Source: Chloroflexota bacterium (GTDB lineage Bacteria > Chloroflexota > Limnocylindria > Limnocylindrales > CSP1-4). From it: a DNA stretch of 39,895 nucleotides. The notes beneath the pieces were generated by a model. That model was not told where the DNA came from. It made no database searches and saw only the letters and a list, made by a program, of their open reading frames with translations. Where the stretch lies: positions 1-39,895 of the forward strand of contig JANXWH010000055.1 of the NCBI GenBank assembly GCA_025351245.1. Direction: 5' to 3'. Position 1 is the first letter of the stretch. Each line of letters opens with the position of its first letter. This document shows positions 7,263 through 16,604 of this stretch, in pieces. The position numbers were made by a program, and so were the translations under genes.

Positions 7263-8918
7263 ATGCACGACGAGCCCGCCGACCCACTCGCCCGCTTCCG
7301 CTGGCACCCGGAGCCTGAGCTGCTGGGGATCGGCGACGAGGCGACCAGCCGGGCGGCACTCGAGCGCCTCGGCGCGGCAGCATGGCAGACGAGCCTGGAC
7401 TACCTCTACCGCGAGGGCGTCCGGCGCGGAACGGGCCCGGAAACGTACGCCGAGCTGCGCAAGCGCCACTTCGGCGCGTCGGGCGGGCCCGGCCCGGCCC
7501 CGGCCACGCCGACGCCGGCCGCGGAGATCCTCGCCGAGTTCACCGCCCGGCTGGCGCCGTACCAGCTCAACCCCTACCACCCCGGCGTCCTCTCGTACTT
7601 CACGCCGCCGCCACTCGCGCTGTCGATCGTCGGAGAGCTCCTCGCCCAGTGGATCAACCAGGGGATCGACGTCTACCAGGCGGGCCCGGTCGGGACGTTC
7701 GTGGAGGAGGAGGTCAACCGCTGGCTGTGCGACCTCGTGGGGTACGGCGCGGGGAGCTGGGGCGTGCTGACGTCCGGCGGCACGATGGCCAACCTGATGG
7801 CGCTCACGGTCGTCCGCGACGTGCACCTCGCGCGGCTGGCGGCCGCCGCCGCGGCCGGGCTGCCGGCGGCGGCAGCCCTGGATCCGGCGCGCCTCGCAGC
7901 GGGTGGCGTGGCCGCCTATCCGGCCGTGCCGCGCGGGGCCGCGCTCGACGGCGTCCGCGTCTACGCCAGCGACCAGGCGCACTTCTCGATCGCGAAGGCG
8001 CTCGACATCCTGGGCTTCCCGGAGGGGACGCTGCACGTCGTGCCATCCGACGAGCGATTCCGCCTCCGCGGCGTGGACGTGGCTCGGGCGCTCGCCGAAG
8101 ACGCCGCGGCCGGCCTGCGGCCGCTCGCCATCTCGGCTGTCGCCGGGAGCACGAACACGGGTGCGGTGGACGCGACCGGTGAGCTGGCCGACGTGGCGGC
8201 GGCCCACGGGCTCTGGCTCCACGTGGACGCGGCGTACGGCGGAGCCGCGCTCCTTTCTGCGCGGGACGCGGGCCGCGTGCCAGACCTTGCGCGGGCAAAC
8301 TCCATCACGATCGACCCGCACAAGTGGTTCTTCCAGGCCTACGACATCGGCGGGCTCCTGGTCCGGCGGCAGGAGGATCTGCGGCAGACGTTCCACCGTG
8401 AGCCGGAGTACTACCGCCACGGCAACCTGGACGAGGAGCCGATCCACTGGTACCAGTACAGCTTCGAGGGGACGCGGCGGTTTCGCGCCCTCAAGCTCTG
8501 GGCAAGTTGGAAGCACCTCGGGACGGCTGGCCTGGGACGGCTTGTAGAGATGAACGACGATCTCGCCGCGCACCTCGCGGCCCGGATCGCGGAGAGCGAC
8601 GACCTGGAGGCGATCCCGGACGGCGCCCCGGACCTCTCGGTCGTCTGCTTCCGGCACGTCCCGGGCGGGCGGGCCCGGGCAGCCGAGCTCGAGGCGTCCG
8701 ATCCCGCTTCGCTCGACCACTACACGGACCTGCTCTGCGCGGCGCTGAACCGGTCCGGCGAGGGCTGGCTCTCGACCACGATCCTCCGCGGCCGGACGTA
8801 CCTGCGGGCCGGGATCGTCAACTACCTGAGCTCGCCGGCGGCGGTGGACGCGGTCCTTGCCACGCTTCGCCGCCTGGCGCCCGCGGCGGCCGACGCGGCG
8901 GGGCTCTCCCTGACCTGA
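7263..8918 (+). CDS. PLP-dependent group II amino acid decarboxylase
   Basis: 551 residues, fold type I, glutamate/aromatic-amino-acid decarboxylase family (Pfam pyridoxal_deC type). Visible motifs: LTSGGTMANLMAL (cofactor phosphate), HVDAAYGGAALLS (the Asp pairing with the pyridine N), and the Schiff-base lysine K354 in ITIDPHKWFFQ. The N-terminal NPYHPGVLSYFTPPPLALSIVGELLAQWINQ is the substrate and dimer part. Removes CO2 from an amino acid to give an amine; which amino acid cannot be read. The ATG at 7263 has no Shine-Dalgarno, but TACGAT lies eight bases upstream, so a nearly leaderless mRNA is possible. It converges with a FAD amine-oxidase-like gene 17 bases away. Confidence 0.9.
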   Translation: MHDEPADPLARFRWHPEPELLGIGDEATSRAALERLGAAAWQTSLDYLYREGVRRGTGPETYAELRKRHFGASGGPGPAPATPTPAAEILAEFTARLAPYQLNPYHPGVLSYFTPPPLALSIVGELLAQWINQGIDVYQAGPVGTFVEEEVNRWLCDLVGYGAGSWGVLTSGGTMANLMALTVVRDVHLARLAAAAAAGLPAAAALDPARLAAGGVAAYPAVPRGAALDGVRVYASDQAHFSIAKALDILGFPEGTLHVVPSDERFRLRGVDVARALAEDAAAGLRPLAISAVAGSTNTGAVDATGELADVAAAHGLWLHVDAAYGGAALLSARDAGRVPDLARANSITIDPHKWFFQAYDIGGLLVRRQEDLRQTFHREPEYYRHGNLDEEPIHWYQYSFEGTRRFRALKLWASWKHLGTAGLGRLVEMNDDLAAHLAARIAESDDLEAIPDGAPDLSVVCFRHVPGGRARAAELEASDPASLDHYTDLLCAALNRSGEGWLSTTILRGRTYLRAGIVNYLSSPAAVDAVLATLRRLAPAAADAAGLSLT

Positions 8919-8935
8919 GCCCGGCGCGGCGTCCT

Positions 8936-10255
8936 TCAGGCCCGCGGCCGCTCCCGGCCGGCCCGCCAGTCCGCGAGGCGGTACCACTCCCCCACGGCCG
9001 GCAGGAACCAGGGTCGGCCCTCGTATGGCGCCGGGACCAGCGGGAAACGCAGCGACGCGAGCGCCGGGGCCGGCTCGCCGCCCAGGATCCAGCCCGCCGC
9101 GCGATGCCCCAGGTACGGCAGGATCGCGACGCCGCTCCCGCAGCAGCCGCTCGCATAGGTGATCCCGCCCAGCCGGCCGACGTGGGGCATCCGGTCGAAC
9201 GTGAAGCTCACCTTGCCGCCCCATGCGTATGCAATGCGAACGCCGGCGAGCTGCGGGTGAACCCGGAGCATGCCCCGGAGCAGGATTCGCGCCGTCTTCT
9301 CGACCGACGAGGGCCAGAACGAGGCGCGCCCGCCGAAGAGCATCCGCCGGTCCGGCGTGAGTCGCCAGTAGTAGAGGAAGTTCTTCGAGTCGAAGAACAT
9401 CCGGCCGTTGGGGCTGATCTCGCGGGCCAGGTCCTCGGAGAGCGGATCCGTGGCGACGATGTAGCTGCCGATCGGCATGACCCGCCGACGGAGCTCCGGC
9501 GCGGCGCCATCCGTGTACCCGTTCGTGGCGACGAAGACCTCGCGCGCGACGATCGGGCCCGCCGTCGTCTCCACCACCGCCCGTCCGTCCGCCTGCGGCC
9601 GCACCCGGAGCGCTCGGACACCCTCGTGGAGCGACGCGCCGGCACGCTCGGCCGCGGCCGCGAGCCCGGCGGCATACTTCGCGGGGTGGAGCCCTCCGGA
9701 ACGCTCCACGACCAGCGCCCCGTGATAAGCATCCGTGCCGATCTCCGTGCGCATCTCGGCGGCCGGGATGGCGCGCGCGCGCTCGCCAACGGTCGCGAGC
9801 GATGCCACGGCAGTCGAGAGGTGCTCCATGTGGGACGGCGCGTAGGCGAGCTCCAGGTGCCCGGAGCGCACGAAGTCGGCGTCGATCGCCTCGTCCGCGA
9901 TCGTGGCCGCGGTCCATTCGAAGGCGTCCACGGATTCCCGGTAGATCGCTTCGCCCAGGATCGCGCCGTGGCGCTCCATGAGCTCAGCCGGGCCCCATTT
10001 GAAGCCGGGGTGGCACATGCCTCCGTTGCGCGACGAGGCGCCCCAGCCGATCGCTTCGGCTTCCAGCAGCACCACCCGTGCCCCGAGCTGGGCCCCCCGC
10101 CGCGCGGCCGCGCTCCCGGCCAGGCCGCCGCCGATGACGACGAGGTCCGCGGCGTCGGGAAGCGGCCGCCCGCGCCGGTCCGGCTGGGGCGGAAGCTGGG
10201 CCTGCCAGAGCGCGCGGCGCTCGAATGAACGAAGCGGGTCGGCGGTCGGCGACAT
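8936..10255 (-). CDS. FAD-dependent amine/amino acid oxidoreductase (DAO family)
   Basis: 439 residues. The Rossmann FAD motif VVIGGGLAGSAAARRGAQLG starts near residue 39, followed by GWGASSRNGGMCHPGF, a hallmark of the PuuB / gamma-glutamylputrescine oxidase and glycine oxidase group. The C-terminus has FDRMPHVGRLGGITYASGCCGSG, the second FAD-contact segment. Oxidises an amine or N-alkyl amino acid to an imine with O2 or another acceptor; the exact substrate is open. It is convergent with the decarboxylase, which fits a decarboxylate-then-oxidise route for an amine. That pairing is inferred from position only. Confidence 0.88.
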   Translation of the reverse strand: MSPTADPLRSFERRALWQAQLPPQPDRRGRPLPDAADLVVIGGGLAGSAAARRGAQLGARVVLLEAEAIGWGASSRNGGMCHPGFKWGPAELMERHGAILGEAIYRESVDAFEWTAATIADEAIDADFVRSGHLELAYAPSHMEHLSTAVASLATVGERARAIPAAEMRTEIGTDAYHGALVVERSGGLHPAKYAAGLAAAAERAGASLHEGVRALRVRPQADGRAVVETTAGPIVAREVFVATNGYTDGAAPELRRRVMPIGSYIVATDPLSEDLAREISPNGRMFFDSKNFLYYWRLTPDRRMLFGGRASFWPSSVEKTARILLRGMLRVHPQLAGVRIAYAWGGKVSFTFDRMPHVGRLGGITYASGCCGSGVAILPYLGHRAAGWILGGEPAPALASLRFPLVPAPYEGRPWFLPAVGEWYRLADWRAGRERPRA

Positions 10256-10550
10256 TGCATCGCGAGGGTAGCGGACGCGGTGCGACGGCGACGGCGTGTT
10301 CCGGGCGGTGCGGTGCCGGCGAGCGATGTGCCGCCAGACCGGCGGAGTGCGGCGCGCTCGGCCGGCGGCGTCGTGCCGCGCACGGCCAGCCGTTCGGCGG
10401 GTCGGGACGGGACGACCGGCCCTGTGCGCGCGGCCGCCGCGTTCATTGATCTCGCCCCGTACGGCTACTCGCCGCCGCAGCCGGGCGCGATGCCCTGGCG
10501 CTCGCGGCAGACGCGACCGCCGCCGTTCGCGGCCGCGGCCGACACGCCCC
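10256..10550. other. Gene-free stretch between pyrC and the FAD oxidoreductase
   Basis: Very GC-rich, with no ORF that has a ribosome site or recognisable product on either strand. It breaks the minus-strand run after pyrC, so the oxidoreductase probably has its own promoter here, but I cannot point to one. Confidence 0.5.
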
Positions 10551-11984
10551 CTACGCGTCTCCGGCTGCGTCCCGGTAGGCCAGGCGACCCTGCGCCACGG
10601 TCAAGAGGATGCGGCCCGGGAGCTCGCGGCCGAGGAGCGGCGTGTTCTTGCCGCGCGACGCAAGCGCATCGGCAGTGACGAGCCAGCGGTCCCCGGCGTC
10701 CACCACGACGAGGTCCGCGGGAGCGCCCTCCACGAGCCCGCGCGCGCCGCCGCGCCGGCCCGGCCGGGCGCCGAGCACGGCCGCCGGCCCGATCGTCAGG
10801 GCCGCAACGGCCCGGGCCAGCGGGAGCTTCCCGGCGGCGACCGCGGCGAGCAGCACGCCGAAGGCCGTCTCGGCGCCGCTGATCCCGTTCGCGGCAAGCC
10901 CGAACTCCGCCTCCTTGTCCACCGCTGTGTGCGGGGCATGGTCGGTCGCGACCGCATCCGCGGTCCCATCGGCCAGCGCCGCGAGGCACGCGGCCGCATC
11001 CGACGCGCCGCGGAGCGGCGGGTTTACCCGACAGGCGGTCCCGTACGGATGGGCGACCAGGGCGCCGTCGGCCCACGGATCGCGCGCTGTTCCCGCGCCG
11101 TCCAGCGCCTCCCAGGCCCAGCGCCGCGCGCCCGCGACCCACTCGTCGGTGAACCCCAGGTGGTGCGGCGTCACGTCGCAGGTCACCGGCAGCCCGGCCG
11201 CCTTTGCGCGCCGCACCGCGTCCAGCGCTCCGGCGGTGGAGAGATGCGTGAGATGGAGCCGGGCCCCCGGCGCGTCCGCACGCACCGAGTCGAGGATCGC
11301 GATCGCGCGCTCCACCGCCGAGATCTCGGCGGCCGCAGGCCACCCCTTGAGGCCCAGGATCGTCGCGACGAGACCCTCGTTCGCCTCGGCGCCCCCGGTG
11401 AGCGTCACGTCCTCGGCGTGCTCCACGATCGGGAGCCCCAGCATGCCGGCGTACAGGAGCGCATTGCGGAGAAGGATCGCGCTCTTCACCGGCGAACCGT
11501 CGTCGGAGAGGCCGACCGCCCCGGCGTCGGCCAGCTCCCCGAGCGCAGCGAGGCGCTCCCCTCCCCGGCCGACGGTGACCGCTCCGTGGAGGAGCAGCTC
11601 CACCGGCGAGCCGGATGCCGCGGCCGCCCCGGCAACCCGCGCGAAGACGCCCGGCTCGTCCGCGGCCGGCGTCGTGTTCGGCATCGCGCAGACGGTCGTA
11701 AAGCCACCGTGCGCGGCTGCGGCGAGCCCGCTCGCGACCGTCTCCGCGTCCTCGTTGCCCGGCTCGCGCAGGTGCACGTGGAGGTCGAGGAATCCCGGCA
11801 GCACGAGCACCCCGTCCGGCCCGATGCCGTCGGCCTTGGCGCCCCGAAGCCAGGTCACGGCCTCCAGGATGCCGTCGCGGACCACGATCTCGCCGGGTCC
11901 CTCGCGCTCCCCGACCGGGTCCACCAGCCAGGCCCGGCTGATCTCAAGGAGCGGGACCATCGTGCCGACGCGCAGATCAGGCAT
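10551..11984 (-). CDS. pyrC: Dihydroorotase
   Basis: 477 residues, class I (PyrC/AllB amidohydrolase type). Interconverts carbamoyl-aspartate and dihydroorotate. Metal and substrate motifs: FLDLHVHLREPG (first two His and the Arg), VCAMPNTTP, a buried HLTHLSTAG and CDVTPHHLGF, and the catalytic Asp in ATDHAPHT. About 40 residues longer than the common 430-residue class I enzyme, mainly in Ala/Gly-rich loops. Its ATG overlaps the end of pyrB by eight bases, so translation is probably coupled. Confidence 0.94.
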   Translation of the reverse strand: MPDLRVGTMVPLLEISRAWLVDPVGEREGPGEIVVRDGILEAVTWLRGAKADGIGPDGVLVLPGFLDLHVHLREPGNEDAETVASGLAAAAHGGFTTVCAMPNTTPAADEPGVFARVAGAAAASGSPVELLLHGAVTVGRGGERLAALGELADAGAVGLSDDGSPVKSAILLRNALLYAGMLGLPIVEHAEDVTLTGGAEANEGLVATILGLKGWPAAAEISAVERAIAILDSVRADAPGARLHLTHLSTAGALDAVRRAKAAGLPVTCDVTPHHLGFTDEWVAGARRWAWEALDGAGTARDPWADGALVAHPYGTACRVNPPLRGASDAAACLAALADGTADAVATDHAPHTAVDKEAEFGLAANGISGAETAFGVLLAAVAAGKLPLARAVAALTIGPAAVLGARPGRRGGARGLVEGAPADLVVVDAGDRWLVTADALASRGKNTPLLGRELPGRILLTVAQGRLAYRDAAGDA

Positions 11985-12993
11985 TCGTCACGGCCTCCGG
12001 GTGCCCGCCGGCGAGGAGATAGAGGAGTGCCATCCGGACCGCCACGCCGTTCGTCACCTGCTCGGTGATCACGCTCCGGTCGAGGATCGCCACGTCCGGC
12101 GCGATCTCCACGCCCTCGTTCATCGGCCCCGGGTGCATGACAAGCGCAGCCGGCTTCGCGACCGCGAGCCGCTCGCGCGTCAGCCCGAACCGCGCCGCGT
12201 ACTCGCGCAGCGACGGGAGGAGCCCGGCGTCCATCCGCTCGCGCTGGAGACGCAGCGCCATCACGACGTCGGCGTCGCGGAGCGCGGCGTCCACGTCCGA
12301 GGTGACGGTGAAGCCGACGTGTCCCGGTGCGCCGCCGCCAGCCCAGCGGCCGGCCCAGGCGTCGAAGCCGCGCAGGATCGTCGTGGGCCCGCAGATCCAG
12401 AGGTCCGCACCGGCCGCGGTGAGCGACCACACGTTGGAACGTGCGACCCGCGAGTGGAGGACGTCGCCGAGGATCACGACCTTCTTCCCGCGGACGTCGC
12501 CAAGGTGCGCCCGCATCGTGTAGAGGTCCAGGAGGGCCTGGCTCGGGTGGGCATGCCAGCCGTCTCCGCCGTTGAGGATCGAGCCGGAGAAGACCTCGGC
12601 CGCAAGGTACGGCGCGCCCGACGTCCCGTGGCGCATCACGATCATGTCAGCGCCCAGCGCCTCGACGGTCCGGATCGTGTCCACCAGCGACTCGCCCTTC
12701 GTCACCGACGACGACGACGCAGCGATATTCACGACATCGGCGGAAAGGTTCTTGGCGGCGACCTCGAAGCTCACCCGCGTTCGCGTCGACGCCTCGTAGA
12801 AGAGGATCGTCACGTTCGTGCCCCGGAGCGCGGGGACTTTCGAGATGGGCCTAGCCAGGACCTCCTTCATCGCGTCCGTCGTCTGCATCACCAGCTGGAT
12901 CTCGGCGAGGGAGAGGGCGTCCACGTCCAGGAGGTGCTTCTGTCGCCAGGCGACGTCGGGCGGGGTTGGGGTGCGGGAGGCGTTCATGGCCAT
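11977..12993 (-). CDS. pyrB: Aspartate carbamoyltransferase catalytic chain
   Basis: 338 residues. Joins carbamoyl phosphate and aspartate. Motifs: FYEASTRTRVSFE (carbamoyl-phosphate loop), HPSQALLDLYTM, GDVLHSRVARSN, LRLQRERM and MHPGPMNEGVEI. The start is taken at the first ATG of MAMNAS, seven bases after the pyrR stop; a second ATG lies two codons later. The larger open frame upstream is only the shadow of pyrR. No pyrI is seen. It is the second gene of the pyrR-B-C operon. Confidence 0.95.
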   Translation of the reverse strand: MAMNASRTPTPPDVAWRQKHLLDVDALSLAEIQLVMQTTDAMKEVLARPISKVPALRGTNVTILFYEASTRTRVSFEVAAKNLSADVVNIAASSSSVTKGESLVDTIRTVEALGADMIVMRHGTSGAPYLAAEVFSGSILNGGDGWHAHPSQALLDLYTMRAHLGDVRGKKVVILGDVLHSRVARSNVWSLTAAGADLWICGPTTILRGFDAWAGRWAGGGAPGHVGFTVTSDVDAALRDADVVMALRLQRERMDAGLLPSLREYAARFGLTRERLAVAKPAALVMHPGPMNEGVEIAPDVAILDRSVITEQVTNGVAVRMALLYLLAGGHPEAVTNA

Positions 12994-13000
12994 GCCGCCC

Positions 13001-13660
<660 letters not shown>

Positions 13661-13709
13661 TCAGCGGCGCGGCCAGCGGGATGCAGGCCCGCGAGCGAAG
13701 GGCGGACCG

Positions 13710-15764
13710 TCAGCGAGCGACGACGAGATCGTCGGTCCCCGGATCCGGGGCGCCGTGGAGGCTCCCGGCACCATCCTTCGACCACGCATACACGCTCATG
13801 GTGCTCCCCTGCCCGTTCTGGCCGGGCGGGCTGGCCCAGGCCAGCCGGTCGCTGCCAAGCGACAGGCCCGGGAGCGCCGCGATGTCGGCCAGCAGCGTGT
13901 CGCCGACGCTCCCGTCCGCGTTCACCGCGAAGAGGCTGAGCCGCCCGGCCGACCGGTCCGTCGTGTCGGCGATCCAGACGGCCAGGTGCCGGCCCGACGG
14001 ATCCCAGCGCACATCCCAGCTTGTGACGCCCGCCAGCCCGGCGGACCCGGGGAGCGGCATCGCGGTGACGTCGCCGGGGCCGACGAGCGCCTGCCAGTCG
14101 GCAGTGACGAGCCGGCCATTCGTGGGGATCCACGTGTTGGTCGCGGGATCCAGGGCCTGGTTGCCGGTCCAGAAGACGACGCTCCGGTTCGTCGGGTCCA
14201 CGACGGGGCGCCAGACCCCCGGGCGGGCGATCGGCGTCTGCGCGCCGGTCACGGGATCGAGCAGGAAGGAGACGACCGGGCCGCTCGGAGGCGCGGACGG
14301 GACCGCGGGAGACGGGGACGCCGACGGGGCCGCACGTCCGGTCGGGACGGCGGGCGACGGGGACATCGAGGGGGCCGGAGTCGCGGAGGGCTCTGCGGAC
14401 GCCGCCGGGGACGCCGCCGCCGGGGACGCGGCTGCCGTGATCTTGACGGCCGAGGTCCCCGACCCCGTGCTGCCGGCCAGCAGCACGGCGCTTCCGAGGA
14501 TCTGATCGACGTCCCAGGCGGAGAACACCGACGCGTGGTCCGTGGTGAGCAGCCGCGCCTTCGCATCGCCCACGTGCCAGACGTAGATGTCCGGGCCCCG
14601 GGTGCCATCCGACGCTCGCGCCGAGAAGGCAACCCACTGCCCGTCTGTGGAGTAGGCCGGCGGTGCACCCACGAGCACGACGCCCTCGACGATGGGGGTC
14701 GTCACGGCCGCCGACGGGGCCGGGCTCGCGGGCGGGATGCTCACGAGCGAGGCCGGCGGCGTCGGCACATCCGAGGCCGGCGGTGTCGCGCCAGGCTCCC
14801 CGGACGGGGCGGCGGTCGGGAGGAGAGAAGCGGTTGGGGCGGGCGCCGTGGGTCCGGCAGACGCGGACGCCGCCGGTACAGCGGACGCGGGCGACGGGGT
14901 CCCGGTGGGGCGCGGACTGGGGGAACCGGTCGGGACGGGAGTGGCTACTGGAGGAGTAGCGGCCACTCCCGTCACCGACGGCGTCGGGGAAAGTGCCCCG
15001 GGTGTCGGGATGGAGGACGAAGGAACGGACGTCGGTGTGACGCGAGCCTCGCGCGGGACGGAGAACGCGTAGAGCGCGTTGCGGCCCACGAGCACCGCGG
15101 ATGTCCCGTTGTGCTGCAGGAGGACAGCCGACGGCTTCACCGTGAGCGCCACCAGCTGTCGGGCGCCGCCATCCAGCGTCCCGCAGGGCGAGGCGTCGAG
15201 CCCCGGGCACACCAGGTCGACCGAGGCCCTGCTGAGGACGTAGCTCCCGTCGGGCTGCCGCTGGACCCACGCCACGGCCTGCGTGTCCACCGTCATCGGC
15301 GTCGCGGCCGGAGCGCCGCTGCCGCCGGGCCCGGGACCGATCGGGGCATTCCCGATCCCGAGCCAAGCCAGCGTGAGCGGAAGGAAGACGACCGCGAGCA
15401 CCGCCGCAACGGCGATCCCGACGAGCGCGAACGACGGCGACCCGAGGAGCGACCGCCGACCCCGACGGACGTCCTCCCGGACGGCCCGCCGAACCTCGAC
15501 GTCGAGCGCCCTGGACAGGCGCGCGCCCAGGTCGCGGGGAGGCACCGGCAGTTCGTCGCGGAGGGCGAGGATCCTGGCGCGGTCCGCCGCGAACGAATCT
15601 GCCATCTGGCGGCACGGGCCGCACGCGTCCAGGTGATCCCGGAGCCACGCGGCATCCTCCCCCGGCAATGGGGCAAGAAGCCGGTCGGAGGCGAGCGCAC
15701 GCGCGTGGGCGTGCGGATCGCTGCGGCGGTCGGGGTGGCGCATGGCGCGCTGCAGACCGCTCAT
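13710..15764 (-). CDS. Zinc-finger anti-sigma factor with extracytoplasmic propeller-like domain
   Basis: 684 residues. The N-terminal zf-HC2 motif has H44, C48 and C51 (HLDACGPC), which binds the cognate sigma factor. One TM helix lies near residues 110-136. Outside follow a Pro/Thr/Ser-rich linker (about residues 230-350), repeats such as YSTDGQWVAFSAR, RWDPSGRHLAVWIAD and DRLAWASPPG that look like WD40/TolB propeller blades, and a second Ala/Pro/Ser-rich insert between blades. The ATG overlaps the sigma-factor stop (ATGA), so the pair is coupled. The membrane anchor means the outer domain could sense an external signal; which signal is unknown. It is much larger than typical anti-sigma factors. 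Confidence 0.82.
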   Translation of the reverse strand: MSGLQRAMRHPDRRSDPHAHARALASDRLLAPLPGEDAAWLRDHLDACGPCRQMADSFAADRARILALRDELPVPPRDLGARLSRALDVEVRRAVREDVRRGRRSLLGSPSFALVGIAVAAVLAVVFLPLTLAWLGIGNAPIGPGPGGSGAPAATPMTVDTQAVAWVQRQPDGSYVLSRASVDLVCPGLDASPCGTLDGGARQLVALTVKPSAVLLQHNGTSAVLVGRNALYAFSVPREARVTPTSVPSSSIPTPGALSPTPSVTGVAATPPVATPVPTGSPSPRPTGTPSPASAVPAASASAGPTAPAPTASLLPTAAPSGEPGATPPASDVPTPPASLVSIPPASPAPSAAVTTPIVEGVVLVGAPPAYSTDGQWVAFSARASDGTRGPDIYVWHVGDAKARLLTTDHASVFSAWDVDQILGSAVLLAGSTGSGTSAVKITAAASPAAASPAASAEPSATPAPSMSPSPAVPTGRAAPSASPSPAVPSAPPSGPVVSFLLDPVTGAQTPIARPGVWRPVVDPTNRSVVFWTGNQALDPATNTWIPTNGRLVTADWQALVGPGDVTAMPLPGSAGLAGVTSWDVRWDPSGRHLAVWIADTTDRSAGRLSLFAVNADGSVGDTLLADIAALPGLSLGSDRLAWASPPGQNGQGSTMSVYAWSKDGAGSLHGAPDPGTDDLVVAR

Positions 15765-16489
15765 CCGCGTCCGTTCGGTCGGGTGCCGCGCGTCGCCGGC
15801 CGGTCCAGGGGCCGCCCGGCAGCCTCTGCCTCGGCGGCGAGGAGCCGCTCCTCGGCAAAGACGCGGCGAAGGCTCTCGCGGGCGCGCGTGAGGAGCGCGC
15901 GTGCCGCGACGTGCGAGGTGCCCAGAGACGCGGCCAGCTCCACGCCGGTCAGCTCGTGAACTTCGGCGAGGAGCAGGGCGGAGCGCTGCCGCTCCGGGAT
16001 CCGGGCGAGGGCTCGCTCGAGCTCGCCGGAGAACCGCGTATCCATTGCCAGCCGCTCCGCGGACGGCGCCGCGCCGCGGGACTCTCCCGTCCACGGGATG
16101 AAGCGGACGATCTTCCGGCGGCGGATCTCGTCGAGCGCGACCCGGTTGGCGATCTGGTAGAGCCACGCGCGGGCTTTGGTCGGGTCCTCCAGGCTGGCGT
16201 GCGCTCGATAGGCACGGATGAAGGCGTCCTGGGCAAGGTCGGCAGCGAGCTCCGGGTCGCGGAGCATGCGGATGAGGTACGCGTAGATCTCGCCGTGGTG
16301 GCGCGCAAAGAGACCTTCGACGAAGGCGCGCGCCGCGATCGGATCGGCCGGCAGCGCAGCCGCGGCGTCCTCGGCGGCTGGGAGGAGCACGTCCGACACG
16401 GGCTCGTCGGGCACGTCCGACCGCGGCTGGGGGCCGCGGGGCAGGCTCATCGGCCCGATCCCCCAGCGGCGCGTGACGTCGAGGACCAC
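15761..16489 (-). CDS. ECF-family RNA polymerase sigma factor
   Basis: 242 residues. Region 2 (FARHHGEIYAYLIRMLRDPELAADLAQDAFIRAYR) binds core polymerase and the -10; region 4 (ALARIPERQRSALLLAEVHELTGVELAASLGTSHVAARALLTRARESL) is the helix-turn-helix for the -35. The GTG start has GGAG five bases upstream; an ATG 13 codons later (MSLPRG, 16450) is an alternative start. About 40 disordered N-terminal residues precede region 2. Its stop overlaps the anti-sigma start. Confidence 0.92.
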   Translation of the reverse strand: MVLDVTRRWGIGPMSLPRGPQPRSDVPDEPVSDVLLPAAEDAAAALPADPIAARAFVEGLFARHHGEIYAYLIRMLRDPELAADLAQDAFIRAYRAHASLEDPTKARAWLYQIANRVALDEIRRRKIVRFIPWTGESRGAAPSAERLAMDTRFSGELERALARIPERQRSALLLAEVHELTGVELAASLGTSHVAARALLTRARESLRRVFAEERLLAAEAEAAGRPLDRPATRGTRPNGRG

Positions 16490-16604
16490 GAATTCTCCAG
16501 CCCGAAGACAAAATCACGCGGGTCCGCCCCGCGCTCTGGACGGTTGACGACGCAGCCTGCGACGGTGTGACGCGCGGCGCTGGCGCGAAGGCGCGGCGGA
16601 CGGT

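Noticed and set aside
6576-9917. 1113-codon minus-strand open frame
   Set aside because: Only the first part (to 7091) looks coding; the rest is the antisense shadow of the decarboxylase and the out-of-frame reading of the FAD oxidoreductase, with Arg/Gly/Pro-rich sequence.
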